Shown one piece after another: positions 45,845-58,400 of a stretch of 64,000 bases of DNA. A program made the translations under genes and the position numbers. This DNA is from Monosporascus cannonballus (taxonomy: Eukaryota; Ascomycota; Sordariomycetes; Xylariales): positions 124,001 through 188,000 of the forward strand of contig QJNS01000107.1 of assembly GCA_004154925.1 (NCBI GenBank), given 5' to 3'. The stretch's first letter is position 1. The number at the start of each line of letters is the position of its first letter. The notes under the pieces were generated by a model. That model was given only the letters and a program-made list of their open reading frames with translations. It did not search any database and had not been told where the DNA came from.

Positions 45845-47428
45845 TTAGTCGTACACTTTATCCTTAGCCTTGCTGTGTTTACGAAGTGGCATATGTGGCT
45901 CGCAGCCCCGTATGTCAAGGCCACGACCAGGACCCAGCGTTGTCAGCAATAGCATCATAAGCTGCTCAAAATACTTGTCTGCAGTTTGTGGAATTACGAA
46001 GCTAACCCGATCAACAGCCATGTTCCAGGACTCTGTATTGGGCACGAGCTTTCGAAGCCGGCGCTTCTATACCCTGGACGGGTTGCGGAAGTTCCTCTCA
46101 TAGACCCGACGAAGCTTACGGCAAGGTCAAGAGATAGTCTGGGAACCTTCCCGCCATGATGAAGCAACCTGAGAGGCATAAGCCCAATGGCATAAGAATA
46201 GGGCATACTCCAAAGGGGTTACCGCCTTTACTGGCATTCCTAGTGCTAGAAGTTCCTGGTAGCCTGGGTTTCCCTTGCTGATCAAATCTCCCTGCGAAAC
46301 CACAAAGTCTTCAATTACCCTCGATCTCAGACGGCCACTGCACGACTTGGAATACATGCTCAATCCTGGGCTCGCAACCGGACTGAAGGCGGTAGTCTAC
46401 CACCTTTAACGAAAGCTGACCCCATTGAAGAGCATGGGACAAGAGGAGATCTTGCTCGCGCCATCTTTGTTGCTTTTGAGAGTAGTTACGGTGGCTAGCA
46501 CGCCGGGGGTTTACAAGATACTATACTCCAGACGAATCAACCGGCATAATGCAAGGCCACTGTCTCCCGTCTCGGCCGTCCTAGCGATGTCTGAAAAGAG
46601 AGGTGGGCGGTTATTCCATCCCCATTTGCCCTCGGAACAGATGTACAGCCACCCGAGTGTTACTCCTCAACAGAGCTCAAGCTACTGCCTCCATGGGAGG
46701 CCAGAGCTCGAGACCGAGCTTCGTCCCGGCTTTAGTGAACGTATCTGCTACATTCGTACCATCGACGCTGTTAGGTATTACTCCCTTTTGCAGTGCTAAG
46801 TCAAGGATATTTATAATCTCTTCACGATCCCGCAAGCCAGTGAACTTTTCAAGCACCAGAGCAAGAAACCGAGAACTCCCTGTAGCGGCGTCTCTTATAT
46901 GCCTCGAATCTATGTAAGTCCCTTGGTTTAGGAGCCAATGGCCCACTGACTACTGCTCAAGAAGATGACTGTACAGAGGAGATCGCGGTGGACAGGGAAC
47001 AGTGTGTCGTCATCAACCGATTCTTCGGCCGGCCGAAGGAGCAACCCTTCACTCACAGGCAAGTGTAGAACGTCGACGCAACCAACACTTACCGTGCTTA
47101 GTCCTGTGCTCATCATAGAACACCAAGCAAGTCCAGTAATCGCGTCCGGTAAGTGCTCCTTCCAAACTGCGACGACTGGCCTCACCATTGCGATGTCTTG
47201 GGATGTCTCGACCAACCAGAGACGATTGGGGATGAGATTTGGACTACCATGGTGCTCTGGAGGGAATATGGGTATTGTACATAATATTTTGACGTTCAGG
47301 GCAATAAGATTCTCACCGCCGAAAGAACCTTGAAGTCTCCTGCAGGTGAGGGGAAGGACAGCAATGGTATCTGGCTTATCGGCGTAGCTCTGAATGAGTA
47401 GAAGAAGCCCATCTGCCATTGAAGCCAC
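45845..47428 (-). pseudogene. Decayed F-box/ankyrin-like gene
   Basis: Minus-strand segments in different frames follow one another. 47428-46928 contains IAVLPLTCRRLQGSFGGE, like the F-box-type opening of fungal ankyrin proteins. 46946-46677 contains FLALVLEKFTGLRDREEI and ILDLALQKGVIPNSVDG, like an ankyrin helix pair and loop. 46363-46127 contains LLALGMPVKAVTPLEYALF, again ankyrin-like. 46045-45845 gives a terminal part ending near the Gypsy element. Splicing might join some of these, but intervening stops make an intact product unlikely. It lies 187 bp from the retrotransposon end. Family assignment rests on short motifs. Confidence 0.4.
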
Positions 47429-48725
47429 GCTCGACTCTGTAGCTAACAGATTTTACGGAGCTAAAGTATCCACGAACGGGGAGCTTTTCCGGTTTACCGA
47501 CTTTGTGGGCGGACTACTGAAATGGGTAGCCCTTTGTCCGCGCCCCCCGCAGCACATTATATATACAGGGGAAAACCTGCCGAGTGTCAAGTCAACTCGC
47601 CCCAGTTGGTATCAGTCTTCAGAACAATTTAATTGTATGCTCTCCAAGCCAACCGTTGAAGGCAGCTCCAGGTTAGCGTGGGCATAATGATAATAGCCCG
47701 AGATTAGAATTATTTACAGGCAATGGATGACCATGCGTGCACGCTATAAAATAATCATGCGAAAATATTGGCAGCGCTGAATAGAGAACAACATTTGGGA
47801 AGAATACCTCAGCTGAATGCCACTCAGCTAGGTGAAGGGGCGCAAGCTAATTGCACCCTTACGAAGCAATGTCCGCGGGGAAGATGATAAAAGCTAGCTC
47901 CGAGGTCGTCCAACCTTAGTCTAAGCTGATTTTGCTGTCTTGAATTCCTCCCGCCCACCCCCAAAAAAGACCCTTGGCGGGCTAGAATCACTGTGAGCCA
48001 TCCGCTGCCGTTCTATTGCCACGTAACCACGTGCACAAAGAAGATCTGCCATCATTACTGCGATTAATAATACTTTCTCAACATTGGAATGTTATGAATC
48101 TAGCGTATTCTCACTCTGCCTATGATCGGCCGGTACTGTTCCCCCTATATCCTGTGCCCCAGGCATATATCGGCTGTAGATGGTGAAAAGGGCCGTGCAT
48201 CCTTTACCTGAACAGCATATATAGCCGAAAGGCGCATCAGGGCGTTGAGCTGGCCGCGGGTAGTTGTTTTACGGTGCAAATTCCTTCATGATTTGTCACA
48301 CTTTCACAGGCCAAGCCTCACAATACGAAGCAATTCTGACCTTAGTAGCGATCACCGGCTAACGTGACTTGGCGTCTAGAGTTTAGGGGGTTTGAAATGG
48401 TCGATCTTAGGTTGAGTGAGTCTAAATAATGCTGTACAACGCACGGCCTGCGATAAGTGCTTACTCCAAGAACGCCATCAGATAATTACAAGCCTCCCTC
48501 TGTCAGCTCATTCTTAGAGATCTTGACGTGTAATAGCCCTGTTCCCGACGACATTGTGCGCACCGAGGTTATAATTCCGGGCCAGACAGAATCAGTTCGA
48601 CACCCGGACGATGTCAAAACCATATTTGCCGGGAGACATAATCAGAGTACGCCAGACCATATTACAGGCAGCATACCGTATAAAACAGACCACGTTTCCA
48701 CATAGCGTTGAAACAGGTTGACACA
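47429..48725. other. Intergenic, nothing recognised
   Basis: About 1.3 kb; a short plus-strand frame at 48457-48705 has no recognisable features and ends just before the membrane protein start. Confidence 0.45.
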
Positions 48726-49016
48726 ATGGCCTACGAGTATGATTCTGCGTCGGCCCGGGAAACGGCTGGGAGCTCAGCACCTGAGGTTGGCCGGGAATAT
48801 ATAACATCCCATTTTTCTCAATCACGCTTTCCAGCTGTCGTCAGGCAGACATCAGAGGTTTTGGAACGTCCCACAGAAACGCCAAAGGACGACACCCGGA
48901 TACTCGGTCTTACTGTTAGGACCTTCTGGATCATGGTTTTGATAGTTGTGGCCGTCTTGGCTGCCGGGATAGGCGCTGGAGTTGCAGTGGCTCTAGCCGC
49001 TCATAGTGAAAGGTGA
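48726..49016 (+). CDS. Small C-terminally anchored membrane protein, possibly truncated
   Basis: A 96-residue product with a polar N-terminal 65 residues and one hydrophobic helix at about 67-92 (FWIMVLIVVAVLAAGIGAGV), then AAHSER and a stop. The arrangement, including RILGLTVRTFWI just before the helix, matches the N-terminal cytosolic-plus-anchor part of fungal type II membrane proteins that normally continue into a large extracellular domain. Here nothing recognisable follows, although a weak GTGAAC donor overlaps the last codons. It may be a truncated remnant or a genuine short protein. I start at the ATG at 48726. Confidence 0.5.
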   Translation: MAYEYDSASARETAGSSAPEVGREYITSHFSQSRFPAVVRQTSEVLERPTETPKDDTRILGLTVRTFWIMVLIVVAVLAAGIGAGVAVALAAHSER

Positions 49017-49924
49017 ACCTGCATGACTTATAACAACCACCTTTTCTTGAGGGGCATTAACTCATACAGCGCAGTAACAGCATAGAAGATGGATAGTCAA
49101 GCCACACCGCCAGTCACCTCTATGATCTTCACTGGTAAAAGGAGAGTGCAAGACCTTGACAAAAGACCAGCGGGGGTATTGTGATTTCCAGTTACGGCAT
49201 GGGGAAGGCTTCATTGCCGCAGTAGGTTGAGCTGTCTCTACATTATGGGGATATATGATTTATGGCCATAGGCGCAAGCCAGTAAGAGGATCACCTCGCA
49301 ACTATATTCGAGCCGCTTACGTCACTATGGTTTCCGAGATAGACAATATATGTAAAATTCTAGACTCGGGTTATAAGCCCCGAACTGCGTTATGTATTGT
49401 GCGCCCATCACATCAAGAGGTTGCTAACTGTGTCAAGAGAAACATTCAGCAATGAGCCATATAAATTGGCAGGGGTTTAGAAGACGGACTAATACCTATG
49501 GACCGTTTGGACCCATATATACGGGCCGCATACCGCCATGGTAGTTACTATCCTATTTAGGAAGCCGGCTCTCAGATACCCCCCAAAAATTGTGACTATA
49601 AAACCCTCATACACAGCAGCTGGGGCGGCACACAGCCTCGCGAACACCGCACAATACCACCACACCATACCGGTGGTTTCAAGCCCGTACATCGGTCAAA
49701 GAAAATTTTAGGGTAAACGAGGGAAGGCGCAAGCCAATCAACACCCACCACGCACGTTACTTCTGCCTACCGTGAAATTGTTTGGAAGGCCGCAACGGTT
49801 CGAGAAATTTAGAGCGAAAGAGACAGTGCGTTTTGTAGTGAGGCTCTTTCATTGCTAGGCTGGAATGAGACGTGATTTCCCCAGCCCGCAAGTGTTCCTT
49901 GAATCCCTTGAATGACTGCTACTA
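49017..49924. other. Intergenic, nothing recognised
   Basis: About 0.9 kb of short frames only; the reading at 49255-49455 matches nothing I know. Confidence 0.45.
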
Positions 49925-52060
49925 TCGGGAGTGTTGACATCCAAGGGCCGCACCTCTGCTCTGCCTCCAGCCATCCGTCCTAAGACGCGAGGCGCTCTTC
50001 TTCGCCAGCATCCAGTCCAGCTATGGCAGGCGAATCAGCATTCTGAAACCCAACCTTTGCAAGTTAAACCTTTCGAATCTGCTGGGAGTGCATCTTCTAA
50101 GCCCTGGTGTCAGCAATATAGCAATGTTGCAGAGAGGCTGCACCTACGACTTCAACGGTCCTGCGAACAAGATAACGCGTCACAGAAACTGTCTTGTCCT
50201 GGCCTAGCCTGGAGACTCGACCGATTGCTCGGCTTTCGACGCTTGGGTTCCATTGCGGCTCGAGGACGTGCACATGGTTTGCTACTGTGGGGTTGAGTCT
50301 GGGAGCTGTTAGCATGAAGTGGATAATAAACTAGATGATAGGTACTATTAGAACAACCATACCCGAATGCTCCAACGCCGGTACTCATGAAGAGGACGGG
50401 GAATCGATCATCGGCGACAAATCTATCCATGTTACGCTGGCGCTGTGACAGAATCTGGTTGCCGTCGATTCTCTGATGCAGTATTCCCCTGCGTCGAAGG
50501 TGAACAGATACTAGGTCGAGAGTCCTTGTCCAACATGAGAAGACAATGTTGCATAGGGCTACGTTAGCGACCTTCAATGCATGTGGCGGAATCATCTCAC
50601 CTCTTTTCAGCGCTTGAAATCTGTTCGAGGCCTCTCATGAGAACCTCTATCTTTGACGAGAATCCTGTCTCGTTGGAATAGCCGCTGTTGTCGTTCGCTG
50701 CTGGCTCAGCTGGCCCCGGCGTTTCCTGGCTGGTTCGGTGTTCGACCAAGGTCCTACATAGAGGGCACGGCGCTGTAAACGCACCAGCCTACGCTTTAGT
50801 GTTGTCTCCGTTTTGAGCGATCCATTCCTGGCAGAGTTTACGCCCACAAGGATGCCTGTAGCTGTTGGTGCCTCCGATGACGTCGAAGACCGGTATAGGG
50901 ATGCCGCACACGGAACAAGTAATCTCAGCGTTGCTTCCCAGAGAGTAGAGGAAATCTTCCCGCTCAGCCTTTCTATCTCGCTGCCTCCTCTTAGTGAAGG
51001 GCTTCTGGAAAGTCCCGTGATTGCATAGCAGCCAGAGTCGGAGCTGGGCTTGGAAGATGCCGAAGACATCACGTCTCTCAGGATTGCGGCTGGCCTTCTC
51101 CCTGATGAAGTTCGCCATCGTCGTTGTGGTCTCATCATATTGCAATCGTTCGTCCTGACTAAGAGTAATGTATTGGTACTTCTCGGTGATGTTGGTAAGA
51201 TGTAGTAGCTCCTTGGGTCTCCTCAGACATACGCAGTCAAGGAGAAATGCAAATCTTTTGGCAGCGGTAGTAAGGTTTTCGTCAAAAGGGCTGACAATGT
51301 AGTTCTTGAAAACTGCTTTGCTCTCGAGCTAACTGATTCTGAGGAATGCAAGTAGTGAACCCACGTCCTCCAGGTGGTTCTGAAGAGGCGTGGCGGTGAG
51401 ACACCAGCGAAATCTGGCAGAGAGTTGGCTTGCGGCTTGATAAAAGGTGATTTCCCGCTGGCGGATCATGTGTGCTATTAATTGCAAATCAAGTCAGGTG
51501 GAACGCTGGGATAGCTGGTGCTAGGCGGTACTCACCCTCATCTAGAATGATCCTAAACCATTCGATGCGAAATATCGCGTTGTTACTCTGGCTCATGCAG
51601 GCAGCAATTGTGTGATATGTGGTAAAGATAATGTCTCGGTCCAAGGATTCTTTGATATCGTCATTTCGACCTTTCCCATAGTACTTTGCGACGGTGATAG
51701 ATTTGTCAAGACGGCTGTGTCTCTTTAGCTTAGATGATATCAGTTCTCAGAGTCGGAGACTAACGCCTCAATCTCCTTCACCCAAGAATTCATGATGACT
51801 GGTGTTTCCGTTAGTACACTATTCTCGGCATTTATGGAGTTCTGGAACTAACGAGTGGATGGCACCATGACAAGGGTGGCTCTCGAACGGAGCTTCCTTG
51901 AGTTTGAAGATGTCTCTCTGCTCCAGGAATGAGCCTGCTCGAGTGTGGTTGTGATGAGCGCTAAGGCGCTCAATTATTTCCCCATTCCCATATCATCGGC
52001 CAGGATCCCGCCTCCTACACTCCTTTCATTACTTGGGGGCCTACATATGAGCAAATTCTC
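49925..52060 (-). pseudogene. SNF2-family RING helicase (Rad5/ULS1-like), inactivated
   Basis: A chromatin-remodeller or DNA-repair-type ATPase can be followed along the minus strand. Walker A region GGGILADDMGMGK lies at about 52017-51977. Walker B context FRIILDE is near 51545, followed by an intron and then RFRWCLTATPLQNHLEDVG near 51430. A RING-like CSVCGIPIPVFD segment lies near 50910. The second helicase domain (GILHQRIDGNQILSQRQR) is near 50470, and HVLEPQWNPSVESRAIGRV follows a properly phased intron near 50370-50291. Breaks: a TAA codon at 51974-51976 directly after the Walker A Lys, TAG at 51329-51331, a TAA in the tail after QQIRKV, and frame loss near 51740. At least the TAG and the tail TAA are explainable as C-to-T changes. 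The upstream N-terminal part is missing or unrecognisable. Confidence 0.78.
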
Positions 52061-52696
52061 CATCGGATCCCAGCTTGTGAGCACACTTCATATAATCTTC
52101 GTCGAGGTATTTATCTTGCTTCCGACATCCAGACGCGTGACTAATGCCGGTTTCAGAACGCTACGAATGGCTGAACCATTTCTCGGGCAATTGCTGAGCA
52201 GAAAGGAGTCTCCAGCTTTTTTATATATTCCCATACGTCGTTGTCATTTCACGCTTATCCAGTTTGCTTTCGTTATTAAATTCTCCGACCTTTTCTCCTC
52301 TCCATGTCCGTCCCGAGCTCGTCTGTTTCATACAGCCTGTCTCGCATTAGATGTACATTATATTGCTAGTTTCTCTAGCGGTCCGGGCGGGGGAGTGCCC
52401 TTGGTCTGTACGAATTGCGGTGTGGTTTTGGGTAAACTGCGAAGGCACTCTCTCGCTTGCCTCGACGCTTCTGCGCGGTATCGGCTACGAAAAGGGCTAG
52501 GAAGACCGAATGATGTGCTTCGTACAGCGCACTTTTTCGGTGGCCACGGTCATAATACAGCTTATCCGGTATAGTAAGAACGGTAAAGTCACTGACGAGA
52601 GCCGGACCCCCGGCGAGCACCGAACCGTACGGTAAGTTTGACGTATCTATCGGCATGTCCCTATTGCTAACTACAAAGGGATAAATATGGTTCCGA
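52061..52696. other. Intergenic or decayed, nothing recognised
   Basis: About 0.6 kb; may contain the eroded N-terminal coding part of the SNF2 pseudogene, but no motif is left. Confidence 0.35.
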
Positions 52697-54024
52697 ATGA
52701 CTGTAGGACTCGAGGGACAGCCTGATCAAGCCAGTGACAATATCCGGCCGCAGTCCCTCGACTCGCTAGCCGCCGGCCTTAACAGCGTTGCGTGCATTTC
52801 GCAGCTCACTCAATCAAGCGGTGCTGCTAACAGTCCGCCTCGAGTTGCTTCGGCCCTGTGGGGCAATAGCTCGTATGTCTCTCCCTTCCGCTGCAACGGT
52901 AAATTCACCCAATAGCTACAGGGAAAGCACTGAAGCGCCTTCCATCGTACGGGAAACGGATGTGAGACTAGGCAAAAAGTACCCGACTTATCTCCCCAGA
53001 CTGAAAAAGTCCCGAAAGTAAATGGGACCGCCTTTTCCGTCTTCCTGCCAAGGGGGCCTCCACCACGTCTTGTACAGACATTCAGCTTAGGTAACTTCCT
53101 TGATGAGATGATTAACATTATTGCTGCAATGAGCACCCCTCAGGATGATGATGTATCTGCAGGAGCCCACGCCACCATTCTCAGGAGTCTGCAAGCCAGT
53201 ATCGAGCCGATCCGGAAGACACCACAGCGGTAAGATCCGGAACCATATGGATGGCAACAGATCCAACAGCTTGGTCCGGCCATATGTAGGCTAATTTTCT
53301 CGAGGCAGGCGAGACTCGCTCTCAGAGAATGACTATCCTGAACATGATCGGCTATATGGGTGGCTCTGCCTAAACCACCTCCGAGGAAGAAAGGGAAACC
53401 ACGGAAACGTGTGGCTCACAATCCTAGACGTCCTCCTAAAAGGAAAGAATCCCAAGAAACCCACGTCGAAAACCCGGAAAAGCGGAGAGAACTGGGTCTG
53501 GGAAACCTCGAAAACGCGAACCATTCTACTAGCATCCCAAGGTCCGTCGCGCAGCAGAGGAGGCAGGTTATTGAGAAGGTCAACGACGGGCGTAAACTAC
53601 GTACCATGGTTTCCAAGGCTGGCTTCGGGGGATCCTCTTGCGAAGGAAGATATGGTGAGGCTCTCCTCGCTCACGGGTATATCATGTGCTAAATACAGGA
53701 GGAATTAGGGACTATCAGAAGATGTCGGACCAGGAATATGAGAGAAGACTCTCCGAAGAACTTCGAGTGGATTTACGGATGAAAATTTTGCTTGCCGCAG
53801 CAGACTGGAATTTCCTGGTGCGCTACCCGAATCCATCGTCGCCGCCTAGCTTTCTGCCACAGTTGCCAGCCTTAGTCGACATGTTGATCGACAGTCTTCT
53901 TGATGAGCCTGAAGATACTGAGCTATTTTCGCATTTGCGAGCCCAGGTTGCCTATCTCTATGGCCATGTGCCTGACTTGCAGAAGGACACATTTGCCCAC
54001 AGATTGAAGTACGAGCATCGTTGA
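52697..54024 (+). pseudogene. Unrecognised gene with RIP-like nonsense changes and a frameshift
   Basis: One frame runs from 52697 through RVASALWGNSSYVSP, is cut by TAG near 52913 and TGA near 52932, then continues with FLPRGPPPRLVQTFSLG and SAGAHATILRSLQASIE. It reaches a good donor GTAAGA at 53230. After an acceptor before 53310 comes RRDSLSENDYPEHDRLYG. A shift near 53350 leads into VALPKPPPRKKGKPRKR, a basic Pro-rich stretch like a nuclear localisation signal. An intron of 44 bp (53655-53698) joins this to DYQKMSDQEYERRLSEELR and a final helical part ending at 54024. The TAG and TGA look like CAG and CGA hit by C-to-T changes. Family and function unknown; probably a dead gene. Confidence 0.45.
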
Positions 54025-54290
54025 TTTCACCTCGATTCACTATCTGGGATGCATGCGGCATTGACGATGCCATTCATCGCCCGTGAACGGCGAATCCGGG
54101 ACAAGCTGAGAGAAGGAAAAGTCCAGCTGCGAGGATCCTCCACCGGAGGTTGATAGAGTACAGGGTTATTAGTAGTCTAGAGCGCACTTGTGGCACTCTA
54201 CCTGCGACAACCGACCAACAAACGCGTGTGGCCTGGTAATGTGCTTCAACAACCATCGAGCAGATGAGATGATCTGGCTACAGAGCTAGT

Positions 54291-55231
54291 TTAAAATTCT
54301 ACCTTCCGGGGTTTTGAGTCTTTGTGTACTTGGATAAGCTACTACAATGTAAGCGAAGGTCTATGGGAATACTGTCACGGTCATGCTGACTTACTGAGAC
54401 AGGATACGAAATGTGCAGTAGGGACTCCCAGTCCTGCTCGGTCATGTGCTCGAATGTGACGACGTCCACGACTTTGCCCACGGACGCGTCAGCTTCCATG
54501 ACAAGCGGTGCCTCCAAGGTCCACGGCAACCCGAGCAATCTCCTCCTCCCACAAAGTACTTCCAGCCTTAATGTGCAGAGCAAAGGGACATTCTCCTTCA
54601 TCTTTATCAGCGCCGCAACGCGAATTGAAGAGGGAATGCCTGCCCTGGTCGCCTTGTTCTCCTTGACTTGCCACCTCGCACGATGTACTTCACTTCGAGT
54701 GTCGGAACCTGATGCTGAGCCTTCCAATCTCAGCTTTTGTACATCCTGAAAGGTGACTCTTTCGCCAACCGTGACCTCGAGTCCGCCCTGGATAGGTACA
54801 GGCGGGCTGGTGATGCCGAGGTTTGGCCTGATAACTCGATCCCGCTCTCTGGTCCTCTCGGTTGGAATACCCTCGACCAGTGCAGGTGAGTAGTTCTGCA
54901 CTTGAACAGATGGGTGCGCCGGGGAACTTGACGTAATAGTTTCGACGTCAAAGGACATGTCGATGTCGGCCGACACGATCCGTTTGCTGCTTGAAAGGAC
55001 AGAACCAATGAACTGAAACTCGAAGGCCAACAAGACAGCCGTCCTGCCATCGAAGACTCCCTGCTGCAGATGCACGACACGGCTCTCGAGTGTGATGCGG
55101 CCATGCTCGTCAAAGAGAGCTCGATCAGACCCTTCGATAATCTTGTGTGGCGGCTTGGTACTGAGGTCGCAGTCCAGTTCATCTGGGACTAGCTCAACCA
55201 CCTTGGAGAAGGGATCCGGTACCGCTTCCAT
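54291..55231 (-). CDS. Beta-rich protein of unknown function, divergent partner of the CHAT gene
   Basis: Start at 55231 in the minus direction. Exon 1 is 55231-54395. A 56-bp intron (GTAAGT, a TGACC branch-like site, GTAGTAG) leads to exon 2, 54338-54291, ending VHKDSKPRKVEF: about 294 residues. Unspliced reading gives 310 residues with a different tail. Predicted by eye to be mostly beta strands (GRITLESRVVHLQQGVFDG, AVLLAFEFQFIGSVL, DIDMSFDVETI), with a Pro/Arg-rich loop in the middle and a second strand-rich half (SIRVAALIKMKENVPLLC, LRLEVLCG). No transmembrane helix, signal peptide or known catalytic motif is seen. It shares a 217-bp promoter region with the CHAT peptidase gene, suggesting the two act together, for example as protease and substrate or regulator; this is inference. 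I do not recognise the family. Confidence 0.72.
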
Positions 55232-55448
55232 GTTGTTGGGCGTTGTATGAGGAGTTTGAGGATACCAAGTTGTGAGGAAGTAAAGCTGTGCGAAACTTGT
55301 GACATTTCAGCTGAAAATGCACATCATTGGGATAAGCGGCTTTGGCTTCCAATCAGCACTCGACAGGTTGATAACACATCCAATATCTCGAGCGCCACAG
55401 TGTTTTGGTCTGGGGCTTGGCATTTCTACATAAATCTGTCGGCTTTCC
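55232..55448. promoter_or_regulatory. Compact divergent promoter between the CHAT gene and its partner
   Basis: Only 217 bp separate the two start codons, so the genes almost certainly share regulatory sequence. No specific motif was identified. Confidence 0.55.
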
Positions 55449-58400
55449 ATGACAGCTCGAGCCTGCATCAGGACAGCACGTCTGTCCATGCATGCGACCC
55501 TGGAAGCACCAGACTGCACCAAGATGGACGAACTGGACACTAATCTCGCAAATGTCACACTATCCTCAGATTCAGAAAAAAGTGCTCGCGATGCCCTCAT
55601 TGAGAAAGCAGACCGTGAGCGTGACCTCGGTTGCTTCAACAAGGCTCTCGCATTGTACAGAGAAGCTGAAGCACAGGAGGGTGACTTGAGCATCTCAATC
55701 AAAATTGCCGGCTTGCTGGCTGAACAAGGCCGCACACCAGCAGCTGTTAGGGAGTGGGACCAGGCGCTGGATAAGTATGCTCTGACCGAGGAAGACGAGG
55801 AACTTTTGGCTGTGGCAGAGTTGTCCCGGGCCATTTGTGCCGGCGCCATGAATTGTCGGTTTCGCCCTGCCCTCGAGAAGGGGCTGAAGTATTTCGAGGA
55901 TTGTGTAAAGCCCTTCCCGGTCACGGACTGGAAACGGCGCAAAGTAAAGTTATATCCCATTCCCATGTCAATAGTGAGAACTTACTGACTGCCTTCTCAG
56001 CTGGCCATTGTCCTACTGCTGGAGACTGCTTACTCGACCCTCAGAATATGTGGAGTTCAAGTCGGTGACCTGCCGTGGGACCAAGCCACAGTACAAGACC
56101 TTTACGAGGAGCTCATTCAATGTGAAATGTTCGACAAGGCTTACCACGTCGCCCAGTTTCCAAATTCGGGCAAGATCAAATCAGAAATGCACGACTTGAC
56201 CTTGCTAGACGACCTAATGGCGCAGCCAAAGCTCCCTGCGCTGACTCATGCCCATATCCTCCAGTGGAAGGGAACTCTTGCCTTCGAGTCTCAGGACTTC
56301 GACAGTTGGGTCTCCTATCTGGAGGAAGCAGACGCTCTCTTCCGAGGGGAGGGGCACCAACTCGGACCACTTTGGTCTGAGTTGGAGCATATACATGACG
56401 ACCCACGCAAGAAGCTTCAATACATTGAGCTGAAATCCGCCATAATCAGAATCAAAGATGCGTTTGAAAAGCTGGGCTGCTGGGGCGGCGCCAAGAATTG
56501 TATGCTGAAGCTCGCTACAATGGCCGTCGAGAATGCAGACATCGAGATGTTACAGCAACTCAACCACGAATATGAGCAAATCCGGCACGACTGTATGTCC
56601 ACGATTGACTGGACAGACAAAGAAGAACTGGTCCTGCGCCGCTGGGACTACCAGGAACATCACGCAGCAAAGTTAATCAAGTCCTTCGAAGAGCTGTTCG
56701 GCATCTTCCAGGACTCCGACATGCCACTCCGGGCCGCCACTGTTGCGACCAACTTGTACGAACTGTATAAGAAGATAGGTGACAACCAGAAGGCCGAACT
56801 ATGGGCTTCGAGGTTTGCCGAGTACACAGAATTCCACTCCCAGCCGACCCTATATATTTTTCACCCATTGATCCGCCGCTTGGTGACTAAATCGGATGAT
56901 TCTGCTAGGCTTCCCTTTACAGAAGAGGTCGCTCAGCTCTCCAACTTCCTTACTGACAAAAAGACGCGGTACGCTGAGAATATCGCCACTTTCGAGAGAA
57001 CGCAGATCATCCAGAGCATTTTCTATCTCCGAGCACTCTACTCCGATCGACCTTTCAGCCAATATAAGGAACTTTCCCTCATGTGTTTCGACGCAGTTAG
57101 AACTCTTTTACCACTACTTCCCACCGGAGAGCGTGCCACTATTGAGGCACATCTCCTGGAATATATCGGCATCTTACGTAACCAAGAGGCATGGCGGAGC
57201 TTTCCCCCTGCCATAGAGTCGCTCATCGAGTCGTATAATTGCCACGCTGATGCTGCCGGGATTCTTGAGAGCCTGGAAAGGGGTGGGGCAGCTCTCTCAA
57301 CCGCCTACGCAGGAATGGGCTGGGCAGCACAGAGTCTGTGGTTCGCCGAGTCCTCCACAGCTAATAGGGGCGCTGTGGATGATCTCCTTTTCTTGGAAGC
57401 GGATGATTACTTTCGCCGGTCGCTAGACATTGCAGCTGAAGAAAGGTCGTTAGCCCTAGTTCAGCTAGGTACTTCTCGTCTGCAGAGCCTATGGCTAGAT
57501 GGACTGCGTTTTACAATGGAAAGCAAAGGCAAAGATGATCACACCGCTAATCTTGCGTTGAATCAAGCTTGCGCCTGGCTTGATACGGGAAAGCAACACT
57601 TGGAAGCATCGAGGCGCGATTACTCCACGCTGACCAAAAGCTCTGCCATGTCGGGAAAGCAATCAACAAGGGCGGCTCTAACCGCAACAACCCTATATAA
57701 GAATGCGTTTGGCCTGGCATTCTGTATTGAGCGTCCGCGATATCTCTGGAGCTGGGTCCAAGACTCGAAAGCCCGCAGCGTATCAGACATCCTAGCTCTT
57801 GGGGCAAATATTCCCAGCACTTTACGAGAAGCCATTGACCGGACCCCGTCCACCAAGGAGTTATTCGATGAGGAGACCGATCTACGAGGCAGGCTAGATA
57901 CAGCTGAGGGCGCATCTAAGGTTATGCTCCACGAGCAACTGGATGCGCTTCGTGGGCGTATGTCCCAAGACGAGCTTGCGGATGCTGTTTTGGCTCTTCG
58001 GGAGGGTCGACCGACAACGATAGAGGCGCTCCAAACTATCGCCCAGAAAGATTCTGAGCTGCTGTCCGTCGATGGTCCCATGAAGACTTGTCTACGGTCG
58101 GAGGAATTTGGCCTACGTCGAAGCGAGGCAAGACGTCGTGTCTTCTTCGTCGACTACGGCTTCCACCAAGATTCCGGGTTTGTTTTGGTCGCCTTTGGCA
58201 ATACGGTTAACTTCAGCTGGACCAAAGTCAGTGTTCACGAAGCGGCGAAGTGGAAATCAGACTGGCTGGCGCACCAGGAGCCGGAAACGCCTCTTTCTGC
58301 GGCCCAAGCTGACCAGGACCCATATAGTCCACGGCTCCTGGACGGAGAAGACGCTGCGCTCACCTGGCTATCCCGCTTAGTGCAACCGCTCGTTGAAATC

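Noticed and set aside
54291..55231. Calling the CHAT partner a gasdermin
   Set aside because: The genomic layout fits, but no gasdermin sequence signature is recognisable; left as unknown.
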